A stretch of DNA of 38,350 bases from Dyella sp. ASV21 (GTDB lineage: Bacteria > Pseudomonadota > Gammaproteobacteria > Xanthomonadales > Rhodanobacteraceae), in NCBI RefSeq assembly GCF_016428975.1, contig NZ_JAELTT010000042.1, positions 1 to 38,350 of the forward strand, given 5' to 3'. The notes below the pieces were generated by a model, which was not told where the DNA came from, searched no databases, and worked only from the letters and a program-made list of their open reading frames with translations. A program made the position numbers and the translations under genes. Positions 7,230 through 16,064 of the stretch are shown piece by piece (the stretch's first letter is position 1; each line of letters starts with the position of its first letter).

Positions 7230-8951
7230 TCAACCGAACCGAATGCCGAACAGTCCGCCATCTTCAGTAGAGTCGGTCAATCGAGTGGGAAGTACGTAGT
7301 CATTGAGATCGAAGCCCTCGATGGTCTCTTTGAAAGCGTCGTCTTCATTCATCGTTACGATGTACTGGAAACCCAGCTCACTTGAAATCTCCGCGCCAAG
7401 GCGCAACGCACTAATAACTTGGCGTCCATCAACACCATCGAATAGATGGCTGTCATGAACTAGGAATCCGGGTCCCATCTGGCGCTTTGTGCACAGGCGC
7501 ATAAGCATCATGTCGAAGCAGAAGATCTGCATGTTCTTGATGCCCTTGCTGCGTTCGCCCTGCATTGGAAACTTGAATATCGGGCCGTTCGAGGTCTCAT
7601 CAATCGTCATACTGCCGGCTGATTCATAGAGACGCTGTGACGTTTCCTCGAAAGCCACGATGGCCTCAGCCAGCCGGTTCTTCTGCTCAGCGAAATCGCG
7701 CCGTAGACGGATCGTGAGACGGTTGCGCTCGATCTCCAACTCATTCTTTGTGCCTTCGAGCTGCTCCGCCGCTTCGAAGCGCTGCCGCAGCGATTCCACT
7801 TCGGATTCTAGCCTGCCTAGCTCTCCTTGCAGCTTCAGAAATTGTTCGAGTGCACCATGACTTCTCAGGATTCCTAGAATTTCACCACGTCGCTGGTCGA
7901 GCTGCGACTTCTTCCCGTCGCGTAATTGGATGCGGAGCTTAGCGGCTTCGAGTTCGCTGGATAGGTAGTCCTTGCGATTACGCACTACCGATTCATGGAA
8001 GCTCTTCACATCTTCGTAGCGGCGCTTAACCAGTCCAGGAAGTGCGACGCCGGCTTCCTGGTAGACGGCCTGAAGGTATTCAAGATCGGGAGGAACCTCG
8101 GAGGCCAGGGCTCCTTCTAGGTCGCGGATAGTAGAAAAGTCGATGGTGTTGGCGTTGACCAACTCATTGAGCTGGCGGGTCAGCATCGAACTTTCGACCT
8201 CCAGTTCTCGATATTCCGGCAGCACCTGGAAAGACTCGATTTCCGCGTGGAGTTTCTTGAGACGAGCTTCTTGCAGGGTTAATTGCGTGCGCAGGTCTGC
8301 AGCCTTGCCTATGATCGAACCAAACGCGCCGGTTCCTGCCGCTTTCCTAAGCTCGTCCAGAGTCTTTTCGCGATCACGGACAGCTTGCCAATCACGCGCA
8401 ATCTGCCAGTCCAATCCGAGCAAAAACATCAGCGCCTTCTGCATGTCACCAGTGCCCTGCATCGCGGCCTGCTTTTCTGGCGTCATGAAGGCACCACTAG
8501 CCTGCCGGCGGGCGAAATAAGCGAACAATGACCGGAAAGAGGGCGGCTTGCTGCCTGCAGCTTCGAGGCTGCTTAAGCCGAACATCTGCTCGCCGAGGAA
8601 GGCGCACCACTCGGTTGCGGAAAACTTGGCCTTAGCGTCTGGCGGCGTTGTTACGAAGATTTTGGCTTTTGTACCGCCGCTGCGCTCAACGACAGTACGC
8701 CCGGACTTCAAATCGAAATCCATGCCGAAGAGATACTCGGCTAATTCCTTTGTGCGAAAAATAGATTCTGGACCGGCCTCCGAGCCTGTCAAAAAATGCA
8801 CAAGCTCGACAAAACTACTTTTCCCCGCACGATTGCGTGTCTGCTTCGTGCTTGCGCCTTCGGTTTTTTGGGCGAGCAGCACATTCAAGCCAGGCTTCAG
8901 ACCATCGAGATTCTTGAAAGTGGGCAGCGTACTGAAGATGTGGTGAATCAA
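7230..8951 (-). CDS. ABC-three-component ATPase (DUF2326 type)
   Basis: A 573-residue SMC/Rad50-like ATPase of the kind found as the motor of ABC-3C conflict systems. A degenerate P-loop RNRAGKSS lies near residues 41-48 after KPGLNVLLAQK; a long coiled coil spans ~200-430, and the C-terminal lobe carries MQIFCFDMMLMRL then a Walker-B-like region with FLVHDSHLFDGVD, typical of DUF2326. The start is a TTG at 8951 that overlaps the stop of the middle component (TTGA), so it is translated as third gene of the operon. ABC-3C systems are predicted to sense invader DNA and trigger a nuclease or other effector; here the partner at 9199-10119 supplies the nuclease-like domain. Confidence 0.8.
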   Translation of the reverse strand: MIHHIFSTLPTFKNLDGLKPGLNVLLAQKTEGASTKQTRNRAGKSSFVELVHFLTGSEAGPESIFRTKELAEYLFGMDFDLKSGRTVVERSGGTKAKIFVTTPPDAKAKFSATEWCAFLGEQMFGLSSLEAAGSKPPSFRSLFAYFARRQASGAFMTPEKQAAMQGTGDMQKALMFLLGLDWQIARDWQAVRDREKTLDELRKAAGTGAFGSIIGKAADLRTQLTLQEARLKKLHAEIESFQVLPEYRELEVESSMLTRQLNELVNANTIDFSTIRDLEGALASEVPPDLEYLQAVYQEAGVALPGLVKRRYEDVKSFHESVVRNRKDYLSSELEAAKLRIQLRDGKKSQLDQRRGEILGILRSHGALEQFLKLQGELGRLESEVESLRQRFEAAEQLEGTKNELEIERNRLTIRLRRDFAEQKNRLAEAIVAFEETSQRLYESAGSMTIDETSNGPIFKFPMQGERSKGIKNMQIFCFDMMLMRLCTKRQMGPGFLVHDSHLFDGVDGRQVISALRLGAEISSELGFQYIVTMNEDDAFKETIEGFDLNDYVLPTRLTDSTEDGGLFGIRFG

Positions 8952-9202
8952 GCTGTTCTCCGTGCAACGAGGCCGCTGTCCAGTTCGATGGTCCCAAGGG
9001 CGTACAGAAGGCTAAGTGCGAGCAAAAACCAATCGTAAGTAATGCGCCGAGGCGTTGTGGTACTCAAACCTGCTGTCTCGTGCTTGTTCAATTCCTCCCA
9101 CAGTGCTGAGACGGTCTTAGGGTACGAAAGGAAGGTCAAAACATGCCCGCCAACAGTCAAAAGCGCCCGATCCTGCGGGAGGTGCTTAGATGGAAGGATC
9201 AT
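8948..9202 (-). CDS. ABC-three-component middle component
   Basis: An 84-residue protein beginning MILPSKHLPQDRALL at ATG 9202, which overlaps the upstream gene's stop as ATGA. The compact sequence (ILPSKHLP..., VSALWEEL, TYDWFLLALSLLYALGTIEL) is that of the small winged-helix middle components of ABC-3C systems, thought to bridge the ATPase and the effector subunit. Its size, position between the two large genes and 4-nt overlaps on both sides support the assignment. Which numbered middle-component class it belongs to I cannot tell by eye. Confidence 0.72.
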   Translation of the reverse strand: MILPSKHLPQDRALLTVGGHVLTFLSYPKTVSALWEELNKHETAGLSTTTPRRITYDWFLLALSLLYALGTIELDSGLVARRTA

Positions 9203-10119
9203 GCTAATCCAACCGCGTGGGCGTCTTCGAAGATCTCGCATTTGTCGAAGAGGTAAGCCATGACTGCCAGTACTGCCGCCTTATGCATTGGCGTGGTATT
9301 CGTCGTTCCACCTGCCCAGGCTTCGAGTCGGCCGAAAATTTCATCAGGATGAAGTCGGGGCGTCGTGTCCCTCAGCGCCACGTACTCGGTCTTGAACGCC
9401 AGGGCAATCTGCTCACCATAGGTGGGATTCTTCCAACTGTTGAAGAACTGCGTGACGAGCGGCGACTTTTGCATGCCGATCTTCAGGAAGTCGGCTACAG
9501 CCTGAGACAGAAGATTAGCCTCGATCTTTCCCCGGGACACATCTTTTACTTCACTCGTCGTGGGTATGGGGGTGATGCTGATGTGCGTAAGCACGGCAAC
9601 CAGGTCGCTGTAGCCTAGTTTAATGTTGGCTTCCACCGTCAGTGAGGGGCCGAACCAAGACTCAAGATCGTACAAACTCAACTGCCGAAACTTAGCCAGC
9701 ATCTCCTCGTATCCACAGTGGCCGATTTTGATCTTCGGGTTTTCTTGCCCGAGTTTGGCGAGCACTTCGATGACATGCGGCCCCAAACGACCATCGGGTG
9801 CATTGTGGACGAAGGTCCACTCATCGAAGTATTTCTCCCAGTGCTCTTTGGCCCCCTCGAAATCCTCGTTGATCTTCTTGATGGCTTCAGCTGCAGTCAA
9901 TTCGTTGGGAGCGTAGATCTGGAACAAGATTCGCTCCGACGGGAGATATCCATCGTTTTTTCGATCACCGACATTGCCCCAGGGGCGACACGCCATGAAA
10001 TCATTGGGGTGGACCTTTGACATTAGCCGCTCAAACAGACGCTGAAAACCGTCTCCCTTGGCTTCCAGGAACGCAATCCGGAAATCCTTTTCATAGTTGA
10101 GCTGCTGTATCCGTTCCAT
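9199..10119 (-). CDS. ABC-three-component effector subunit with nuclease-like N-terminus
   Basis: A 306-residue protein, first of the three-gene operon. The N-terminal ~100 residues carry FQRLFERLM (Glu30), GDRKNDGY (Asp56) and ILFQIYAP (Gln67), the E...D...Q pattern of restriction-like folds in this family, in which the classical Lys may be replaced. The remaining ~200 residues are helical and probably form the C-terminal domain that contacts the other components. In ABC-3C systems this protein is the presumed effector cutting nucleic acid once the ATPase is triggered. The RelB/DinJ-like gene ends 48 nt upstream on the same strand and may be co-transcribed. Confidence 0.72.
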   Translation of the reverse strand: MERIQQLNYEKDFRIAFLEAKGDGFQRLFERLMSKVHPNDFMACRPWGNVGDRKNDGYLPSERILFQIYAPNELTAAEAIKKINEDFEGAKEHWEKYFDEWTFVHNAPDGRLGPHVIEVLAKLGQENPKIKIGHCGYEEMLAKFRQLSLYDLESWFGPSLTVEANIKLGYSDLVAVLTHISITPIPTTSEVKDVSRGKIEANLLSQAVADFLKIGMQKSPLVTQFFNSWKNPTYGEQIALAFKTEYVALRDTTPRLHPDEIFGRLEAWAGGTTNTTPMHKAAVLAVMAYLFDKCEIFEDAHAVGLA

Positions 10120-10167
10120 GAGGTCGAGTCCGTGACTAGATGTTTTTGGATGTTCTGAGGCGAAACC

Positions 10168-10359
10168 TCACGGCGTCTTCCCATCGGAGCCGGGATGCAC
10201 ACGATTTATATCAAAAGGAAGTGCCCTATCAGCTGCGATACGGGTGAGCAGCATTCGGATGGCATCCGAAACTGACAAGCCCATGTCGGCCAACACGTTG
10301 GTGGCTTCTTCTTTGATATGCCCGTCAATTCGCGCACGAACGACATCGTTGCTCGCCAT
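10168..10359 (-). CDS. Short RelB/DinJ-family antitoxin
   Basis: A 63-residue protein with the DinJ N-terminal RHH: VRARIDGHIKEEATNVLADM, then GLSVSDAIRMLLTRIA and ALPFDI. Full DinJ proteins continue another ~25-35 residues that bind the YafQ toxin; here the frame stops soon after ALPFDI, so the toxin-binding tail is missing and no toxin follows. The DNA-binding half is intact. It lies 48 nt upstream of the ABC-3C operon on the same strand and may have been kept as its transcriptional repressor. A small hairpin (TGAGG-cgaaa-CCTCA) near 10154-10168 separates the two. Confidence 0.75.
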   Translation of the reverse strand: MASNDVVRARIDGHIKEEATNVLADMGLSVSDAIRMLLTRIAADRALPFDINRVHPGSDGKTP

Positions 10360-10586
10360 TGGTGTGACTCTGAATATTTGTAGCTACACTGTGGCTCATT
10401 TGAGCTCGCCAGTCACGGATTTTTTTCGCGAAAGTGACATGTTGGAGCTTTCCGGCTACGGCGCCAACGCGAAAACTGACTGATGGTGGTTTAGCAGGGC
10501 GGTGGCGGCACATTCGAATCCTCTCCTCAACTTAAGATTCGTAACCTTCAGCCGAATAAAGCTCTCTACTTTATGAGGCGAGCATC

Positions 10587-11162
10587 TTGGGATCACCCAC
10601 ACCCACCGTCCCCGACTTGGATATGCCGACCTGTCACTTTTTTATCGCGGCGCTCGGACGCGAGAACGTTAGACCGGCAAGAGGTATGACGCGCCAATCC
10701 TACGAAAACGACGGCCGGCCGATCTTCATTCCCGTCAAGCCCTTTCCGGGATATCGCGAGTTAAAGTGCTGGTACAACGCCCTGCAGCACGCCACTGAAA
10801 ATGGCGGGAGGCCCATCTTTGGATGGGCGATATGGAGATATGGTGACGAGCACTTCTTCGCCCAGCACCACGCAGTCTGGCGATCAAACCAGGGCGACTA
10901 TGTGGATGTCACACCAAATGGAGGCGTGGCGACCCGCATCCTTTTTGTTCCAGACGGCCGCGCACCCTTTGACTATCTTGGGTACAGACGCCCGTACGAT
11001 TTCCGGATGCAACGAGGACTTACAAGTAGGACAGCGATCGGTGCGCCCATCTCAGATGTGTTCGCGATTGGTCGTTTGAGTCCATCTGAGGAAGAAATGG
11101 CGTCTAATCGCCCCCTCTTCGAGGCAGCAGCGGAGGCTGGAATCTTGCCCGCAGGGCTATAG
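10587..11162 (+). CDS. Unknown protein with conserved Cys/His/Asp pattern
   Basis: A 191-residue cytoplasmic protein. The start is uncertain: TTG 10587 has GAGG about 9 nt upstream; ATG 10623 is the alternative. The middle contains CWYNA, then GGRPIFGWAIW, then AQHHAVW and YVDVTP. I have an impression of a widespread uncharacterised family with this Cys...GW.IW...HAVW...DVTP order, where Cys, His and Asp could form a papain- or NlpC-like triad, but I cannot name it. It stands alone on the plus strand between the ABC-3C operon and the tns remnant. Hydrolase function is only an inference from the residue order. Confidence 0.6.
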   Translation: MGSPTPTVPDLDMPTCHFFIAALGRENVRPARGMTRQSYENDGRPIFIPVKPFPGYRELKCWYNALQHATENGGRPIFGWAIWRYGDEHFFAQHHAVWRSNQGDYVDVTPNGGVATRILFVPDGRAPFDYLGYRRPYDFRMQRGLTSRTAIGAPISDVFAIGRLSPSEEEMASNRPLFEAAAEAGILPAGL

Positions 11163-11269
11163 GTGGACCTTCTGATTCGCGGTCTACCGCGGTGTTTAAT
11201 GCGTATTCCGGTCGAACTGGTTGTCGACGCTGGTATCGACCCGCGCGGCAACGGCGGTGGTAACTCGGC

Positions 11270-11653
11270 CTACGTATGGACCTGGTCCCGTAAGCATGCA
11301 GGGCACCAACAATGTACGTGGCGACTTTGGCACCCCACGTGCGTGCCACAGATATCACTGAAGGCGCTGAGTGTGAGGCTGGACAATCCAATCTGCCCAG
11401 TGCCTTTCTCTAGCGCTTGAACCAAAGTCTCTACGTCTTTCCCGTATCCGACCTTTGATATGTAACCCACGTGCCGGCCGAGTTCGTTCTGGCTCTCGGA
11501 TTTAGTGTGGGTCCACCACCAGGAAAGTAAGCGATGAAGCTGGTACTCCGTGACGCCATGCTCTGTCGCTAGTCGGAGGATGTAGGAGTCCAAGGCCTCG
11601 ATATCCTGGGTGCCGAGGCCTTGGGGTGGCAGAGGGAAGAATTGAGTGGCCAC
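11270..11653 (-). pseudogene. Truncated TniQ remnant of a second Tn7-like element
   Basis: About 128 residues clearly homologous to the N-terminal third of the TniQ at 1292-2557 (both contain FGTEDIEALDSY/LGTQDIEALDSY, then HGVTEYQ, ELGRHVGY and CQSRHVH). Similarity stops just after the first zinc motif CPACLRDQ at about 11283, followed by a stop at 11270, so more than two thirds of the gene is gone. The start is a GTG at 11653, one base after the tnsC remnant's stop, mirroring the intact locus. The two copies differ at many positions, so this is an old relative rather than a recent duplication. Confidence 0.88.
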
Positions 11654-11654
11654 G

Positions 11655-12060
11655 CTATTTCCTAGGCTCGGGGCCAGCGTCCCGCGTGGGTTTGCGAACA
11701 AAGGGACGACCCCTGCGTATGGAGGGATTTCCCGCTGCCCTAGGGAGCTCTCCAGCTAAGCTTGTTCGACCTAAAAGCTCCTTTCCCAGCGCGATTTCGT
11801 CGGCGATTGCCTTGTTCTGCACCGCATAGCGAACATCTTTGAAATGTTCGACCCGAAGATCGCGCTGGCCTTGCGCTCCCATTTCAGCAACTGCCTTCAT
11901 CGACCAACCAAAGAGGAGTGAGTTCTCTCTGTCCATTGGCGGATTGCTTTTTGTCTCCTTAGCTGGATCATTGCCGATGACTAATTTCTGGAGTTGGTCT
12001 AGTGCGTTTGCCAACAGGCGCTCCGGGAGTGAAACAAGGGTGCCGCTAGGTCCGGACTCG
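11655..12060 (-). pseudogene. Truncated TnsC remnant (C-terminal part)
   Basis: The last ~100 codons match the C-terminus of TnsC at 2559-3563: GWSMKAVAEM, a YAVQNKAIADEIALG helix and the tail RRGRPFVRKPTRDAGP. Upstream of GWSM (beyond about 11920) the open frame continues to ~12075 but no longer resembles the intact TnsC, and the P-loop half is missing. The break lies at or just before the SIR2 gene that starts at 12078 on the other strand, so arrival of the SIR2 cluster or a deletion probably removed tnsAB and most of tnsC. Confidence 0.85.
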
Positions 12061-12077
12061 TTTGCCAGGGATGCGTA

Positions 12078-13292
12078 GTGAAAGCCAAGTCAGGTACGAC
12101 AGCGACAATACCCAAAGAAAGAATGATCTCCCTTGGACCGGATATGCCGAGTATTCCGGAGCGGTTGCTGTTGGCTCACGCGCGCGGGGAGGTTCTGTTT
12201 GTCGCCGGGGCAGGAGTGTCGTTGCCCGCCGGATTGCCAGATTTTCGCCGTTTAGTCATAGATGTGTACGAAAAGCTCGATTCGGCAATCCATGCCGTTG
12301 TTACGTCTAGCCCTGATGAAGAGGAGGGTGACATTTCCGGTCTGACAAATCGCCAAATTGCCGAAGTAAGGCGTTTCAAAAGGCGAGATTACGACGTCGC
12401 TCTGGGCATGTTAGAGCGACGGCTCGATGACGAGCCAAGTAAAGAAAGCAAAGTGCGATCCGCGATTGCAGAGATATTGCGGAGCCCAAGAACCAAGCAC
12501 GCTCCCATCCACAGAGCACTCATGCGCCTAGCCGATCGAGGTGGCGCATCGGCAATCGTCACCACCAATTTTGACGTTCTGCTTCAGCAGGCGGCGCCGC
12601 GAACCTCTCGCTCCTTTCTCACCACTTATGCAATGGGTGCGATTCCTCGGCCATCGCGGAGGCCAGATTTCAGTGGGGTGATGCACATACATGGCGTGCT
12701 AGACGCAAACCCGAAGAAGTTCTCCGACATGATCGTTACAGATCAAGACTTCGGTGAATTCTATCTACATCGAAGGTCCATTCCAGACTTGATCTATGAC
12801 GCTGCGCGTCTCTATCACCTAGTGCTGGTCGGGTACAGCGCAGACGATCCGCCCATGCGGTACTTGCTTCACGCAATCGCTGCCGACGGTTCAAGGTTCG
12901 ACGATCTGAAAGAGCGTTTCACCTTCGTTGGAGTTAAGACGGCCGACCCGATAGCAGTAGAGGACTGGAATGGTCGAGGAATAACGCCAGTCCCATATGA
13001 TTCAAAGGATGGGCACATAGCATTGCTAAAACTTCTAAATCGCTGGTCCGCATTGTCGGCAAATTTAGGAGACTCGCGTCACGCGGATGCCGAGCTCAGG
13101 CGCATAGTCAACTCAACAAGGCCCAATGCCACGGAGGCCGATCAAGACCTCTTTGATCACCTAGTCCGCCGTGGAAGCCCGGCCGAAAGAGTTCGCATCT
13201 CAGGATTGATTTCGAAGTGTGGCGCTGACTGGAGTTGGCTTGACTCTATTAGGGCCATTTGCGTTGAGCGTGACGGCAGAGATGATCGATGA
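12078..13292 (+). CDS. SIR2-like domain protein, probable NAD-consuming effector
   Basis: A 404-residue protein with a SIR2_2-type domain over residues ~25-280: LFVAGAGVS (GAG at 44-46), VTTNFD (Asn164, Asp166), MHIHG with likely catalytic His205, and LVLVGYSADDPPMRYLL. In anti-phage proteins this fold hydrolyses NAD+ upon infection and stops growth; all residues needed appear present. The C-terminal ~110 residues are helical and unassigned. Start is uncertain: GTG 12078 follows AGGGA, while ATG 12123 (MISLGPDMP) is plausible with AAAGAAAG before it. The gene overlaps the next by ATGA at 13289-13292, so the two are co-translated and probably form one complex. It starts at the breakpoint of the tns remnant. 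Confidence 0.85.
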   Translation: MKAKSGTTATIPKERMISLGPDMPSIPERLLLAHARGEVLFVAGAGVSLPAGLPDFRRLVIDVYEKLDSAIHAVVTSSPDEEEGDISGLTNRQIAEVRRFKRRDYDVALGMLERRLDDEPSKESKVRSAIAEILRSPRTKHAPIHRALMRLADRGGASAIVTTNFDVLLQQAAPRTSRSFLTTYAMGAIPRPSRRPDFSGVMHIHGVLDANPKKFSDMIVTDQDFGEFYLHRRSIPDLIYDAARLYHLVLVGYSADDPPMRYLLHAIAADGSRFDDLKERFTFVGVKTADPIAVEDWNGRGITPVPYDSKDGHIALLKLLNRWSALSANLGDSRHADAELRRIVNSTRPNATEADQDLFDHLVRRGSPAERVRISGLISKCGADWSWLDSIRAICVERDGRDDR

Positions 13293-15988
13293 ATAGCTTC
13301 TGGAGCACCTTTAGCGACAAGGATAGGGAAGCGTTTCGTTGTGCCATCACGTTCCTTGAGGGACGTATGATGCAACAAGGGACTCTGAACTGGGCAATGG
13401 ACGGATTGCACTCGGACCGTGTGAAACGCTCCGCGATCGAATGGTTGATTGAACATGCTGAATATCAAGAGCCGTGGGCATCGGCATGGAGGCTGATGCA
13501 GTTGGGCTCCCAGCAGGCTGCAGGTCGCCAAGATGCTTCGTTGGAGGCACACCGAATTGGGCGAAGAATTGAGCAGGGCGATCGTTCGTATGCGCTCGTA
13601 AAAGCTATAACGGATTTGGTGCGGCCAGTTCTCAAAGTTGAAAGGGCCAAGCCATTTGGAGGCCCTAAGTCGCGCTCCAAACCCCGCTTCGTTTCTCAAC
13701 TCTTGCGAGCATCCCTGGACAGTGCTGATCTCCAGGGCCTTGCGACGTTTCATCTTGGCCTAGTTGATGACGTCGGATTTCTAAACAGCCTAGCTTCATC
13801 CCTGGAGGGAGCCGTCAACGAAGGCCTCGAACTTGGCCGTCAGGCCGGATGGGAGAAAGGCAGCGGTTTCTGGAAGCTTGGGCAACTGGCCTCCGTTGCA
13901 TATAAGCGTCGCGCCGATGCGAATGACGAGACTGATGTCGACGCCTACCACACCGGAATCGCACCTTCGGTCAAGCTTCTTCACGCGGTAACGCAGCGTC
14001 TCAGTCAGATTGATGAGAGTCAGGCGACTAACAAAGTTCGTGCTTGGTACTCCAAACTAGATCCGGTGTTTGTTCGAATGTGGGCATCATTTGGCAGCGA
14101 TCCAAGGTTTGCCTCATCCGAAGAAGTCGTACAAAAAATAATCGGCTTGAGTGACGTTGAATTCTGGCGCACGGACTTGTTCCCAGAGATCGCCCAGCTC
14201 CGCGCGAACCGTTTCAGTGACCTGACAAGGGACGGCAGGGGAAAATTGCTTGCACGCATGAAACGAGGTCCGGCCAGGGCCCTCTGGCCAAAGAGCGCAG
14301 ACAAAGAAGTTGTGAAGGTGACTACGGCGCGATGGGCGACTCGAGAAGTCATGCGTATTGCCGTTGCCGGAGGACTGGATGACAACGAAACCGCTAAGTG
14401 GTTGAAAGTGCGTCTTGAGGCCTTTCCGGAATATCGCGAGATGGCCGTCGACGAAGACTTCCCAGAATCGAAGGCGTTCGATGTCGCCGCCGTACCCACC
14501 GATGCCTCTTTCAGCGCTCTGCTTGGCCATGCAAGGTTACATGCGCTGAATACAGCGCTCTCGTCCACACCGAGAAGCTGGCGGGACGATCCAGCTGAGC
14601 AGGCGAGAAGTTGGTTGCAGCAGCCCGTTAATATCTTGGAGATTGCCAGGGCAGTGGCGGCAGAACCCGCGTCAGCTGACAAGTATCCGACTCTCATGGA
14701 GACAGTTGGTTGGATGTATCGGCCTCCACAAGGTGAGGGCATCGATCTTGTGGATGCGATGAATTTCCTGCGGGTGATTGTGGGAATGGACGATGCGTCG
14801 TTGCGTCTGTCCATTGACGGACTGACGCAGTGGGTTTCCGCCTGGGAGGATTGGCTAGCACGAGATCCATTGATGATCGAAGCGTGGATGCGGCTCTGGC
14901 CCTTAGCCGTCGAGCGCACCAACAAACCTGGTGCATCCGTGAGCTCTATTGATCTAAACGCCGCGGGTGGAGCGGAGTCTGATGGCGATCACGAGGACCT
15001 TGACACACTGAATACGCCGAGCGGCAAACTCGCCGGCGTCTTTCTGCGCATGTGCCCGTCGCTAAACGATAGACCGCATCCTTTCAACAAGGGCAGTTCA
15101 CTAGAGGTGATCAGAAGTCTGATCGTGGCTGATACGGGCAAGTCAGGCTTAATTGGCCGCCATCGAATGATCGAATCGCTGGGCTATTTCCTTGCTGCGG
15201 ACGAGTCATGGGTAAAAGTGCATCTTGTCGAACCGCTCTTGGCTGAGGATGGCGCGTCGCTTGCGCTCTGGAGAGCGTTGTCGAGGCAGTGGATTCCGCC
15301 CGAAATGATCAAACTGCTGGGCAACCAAGTGCCGCGCCGAATCCTTGATCCTCAATTGGGAAGACGCACTCGCAGCTCACTGCTTGGAGTTGTCGTTTTT
15401 GACTGCCTTATGGCGTTTGGCCTCGGTCATCAGCCGTCCGTCAAAGCTCCGCTGATTCAGCAGACCCTGCGCGCCGCCGAGGGGGAGCTACGCGGACATG
15501 CTGCTCGGATCGTCGGTCAATATTTTGCGTGGTCGCTGGCAAACCCGGAAAAGTCCGGGTATGAAGACACGATGTTGCACTTCCGGAGAACTGTTGGTCG
15601 CTTCCTTGATGAAGTTTGGCCGAAAGAACGGTCGTTGGTAACTTCGGGGGTTGCAGCTGGCTTCGCCACCCTCCCCGCGACATCAACGGAGGCCTTTGTC
15701 GAGGCGGTACACTCGGTTAGGCCATTTATCGTACCGTTTGAATGCTGGTCTCTACACGATTTTGGTTTTGGAAGGACCGATGACAGTAGCGCCGCACTTG
15801 CCCTGATCGACAGTCGCGATAAGGCGGCGGCGCTGCTCCTCCTTCTTGACGACTCGATCGGCAATCAAGACGGATCCGTTGTCCCTTTCGATCTCTCATT
15901 TGGTTTAGATCGCATAGTTCATGTGGATCCTTCGTTGGGATCTTCCCCGGCATTTCGACGCCTTTCAACGCTTGCAAGACGGCGATAG
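13289..15988 (+). CDS. Large helical protein of unknown function between SIR2 and KAP genes
   Basis: An 899-residue soluble protein with no P-loop, nuclease or membrane signature I can recognise. The sequence is almost wholly predicted helix with regular Trp/Leu spacing (WAMDGLHSDRVKRSAIEWLI, WASAWRLM, LHALNTALSS, AWEDWLARDPLMIEAWMRLWPL), resembling a repeat (HEAT- or TPR-like) scaffold. The ATG overlaps the SIR2 stop. Such scaffolds in defence loci often sense an invader component and hold the effector inactive. Coupling to SIR2 upstream and KAP downstream (77-nt gap) suggests a sensor or adaptor; this is inference. I do not recognise the family. Confidence 0.75.
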   Translation: MNSFWSTFSDKDREAFRCAITFLEGRMMQQGTLNWAMDGLHSDRVKRSAIEWLIEHAEYQEPWASAWRLMQLGSQQAAGRQDASLEAHRIGRRIEQGDRSYALVKAITDLVRPVLKVERAKPFGGPKSRSKPRFVSQLLRASLDSADLQGLATFHLGLVDDVGFLNSLASSLEGAVNEGLELGRQAGWEKGSGFWKLGQLASVAYKRRADANDETDVDAYHTGIAPSVKLLHAVTQRLSQIDESQATNKVRAWYSKLDPVFVRMWASFGSDPRFASSEEVVQKIIGLSDVEFWRTDLFPEIAQLRANRFSDLTRDGRGKLLARMKRGPARALWPKSADKEVVKVTTARWATREVMRIAVAGGLDDNETAKWLKVRLEAFPEYREMAVDEDFPESKAFDVAAVPTDASFSALLGHARLHALNTALSSTPRSWRDDPAEQARSWLQQPVNILEIARAVAAEPASADKYPTLMETVGWMYRPPQGEGIDLVDAMNFLRVIVGMDDASLRLSIDGLTQWVSAWEDWLARDPLMIEAWMRLWPLAVERTNKPGASVSSIDLNAAGGAESDGDHEDLDTLNTPSGKLAGVFLRMCPSLNDRPHPFNKGSSLEVIRSLIVADTGKSGLIGRHRMIESLGYFLAADESWVKVHLVEPLLAEDGASLALWRALSRQWIPPEMIKLLGNQVPRRILDPQLGRRTRSSLLGVVVFDCLMAFGLGHQPSVKAPLIQQTLRAAEGELRGHAARIVGQYFAWSLANPEKSGYEDTMLHFRRTVGRFLDEVWPKERSLVTSGVAAGFATLPATSTEAFVEAVHSVRPFIVPFECWSLHDFGFGRTDDSSAALALIDSRDKAAALLLLLDDSIGNQDGSVVPFDLSFGLDRIVHVDPSLGSSPAFRRLSTLARRR

Positions 15989-16064
15989 GGTTGGCGTAGG
16001 CTGAAGAAATATAGAACGAGACAGCATACGAAGGTCGGTGACCGACGACGCCTCAGGGGGCATC

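Noticed and set aside
14020-14925. Long minus-strand open frame inside the 899-residue gene
   Set aside because: Its protein is Ser/Arg-rich without structure, and the plus-strand frame is coherent and coupled to SIR2; it is a shadow frame.
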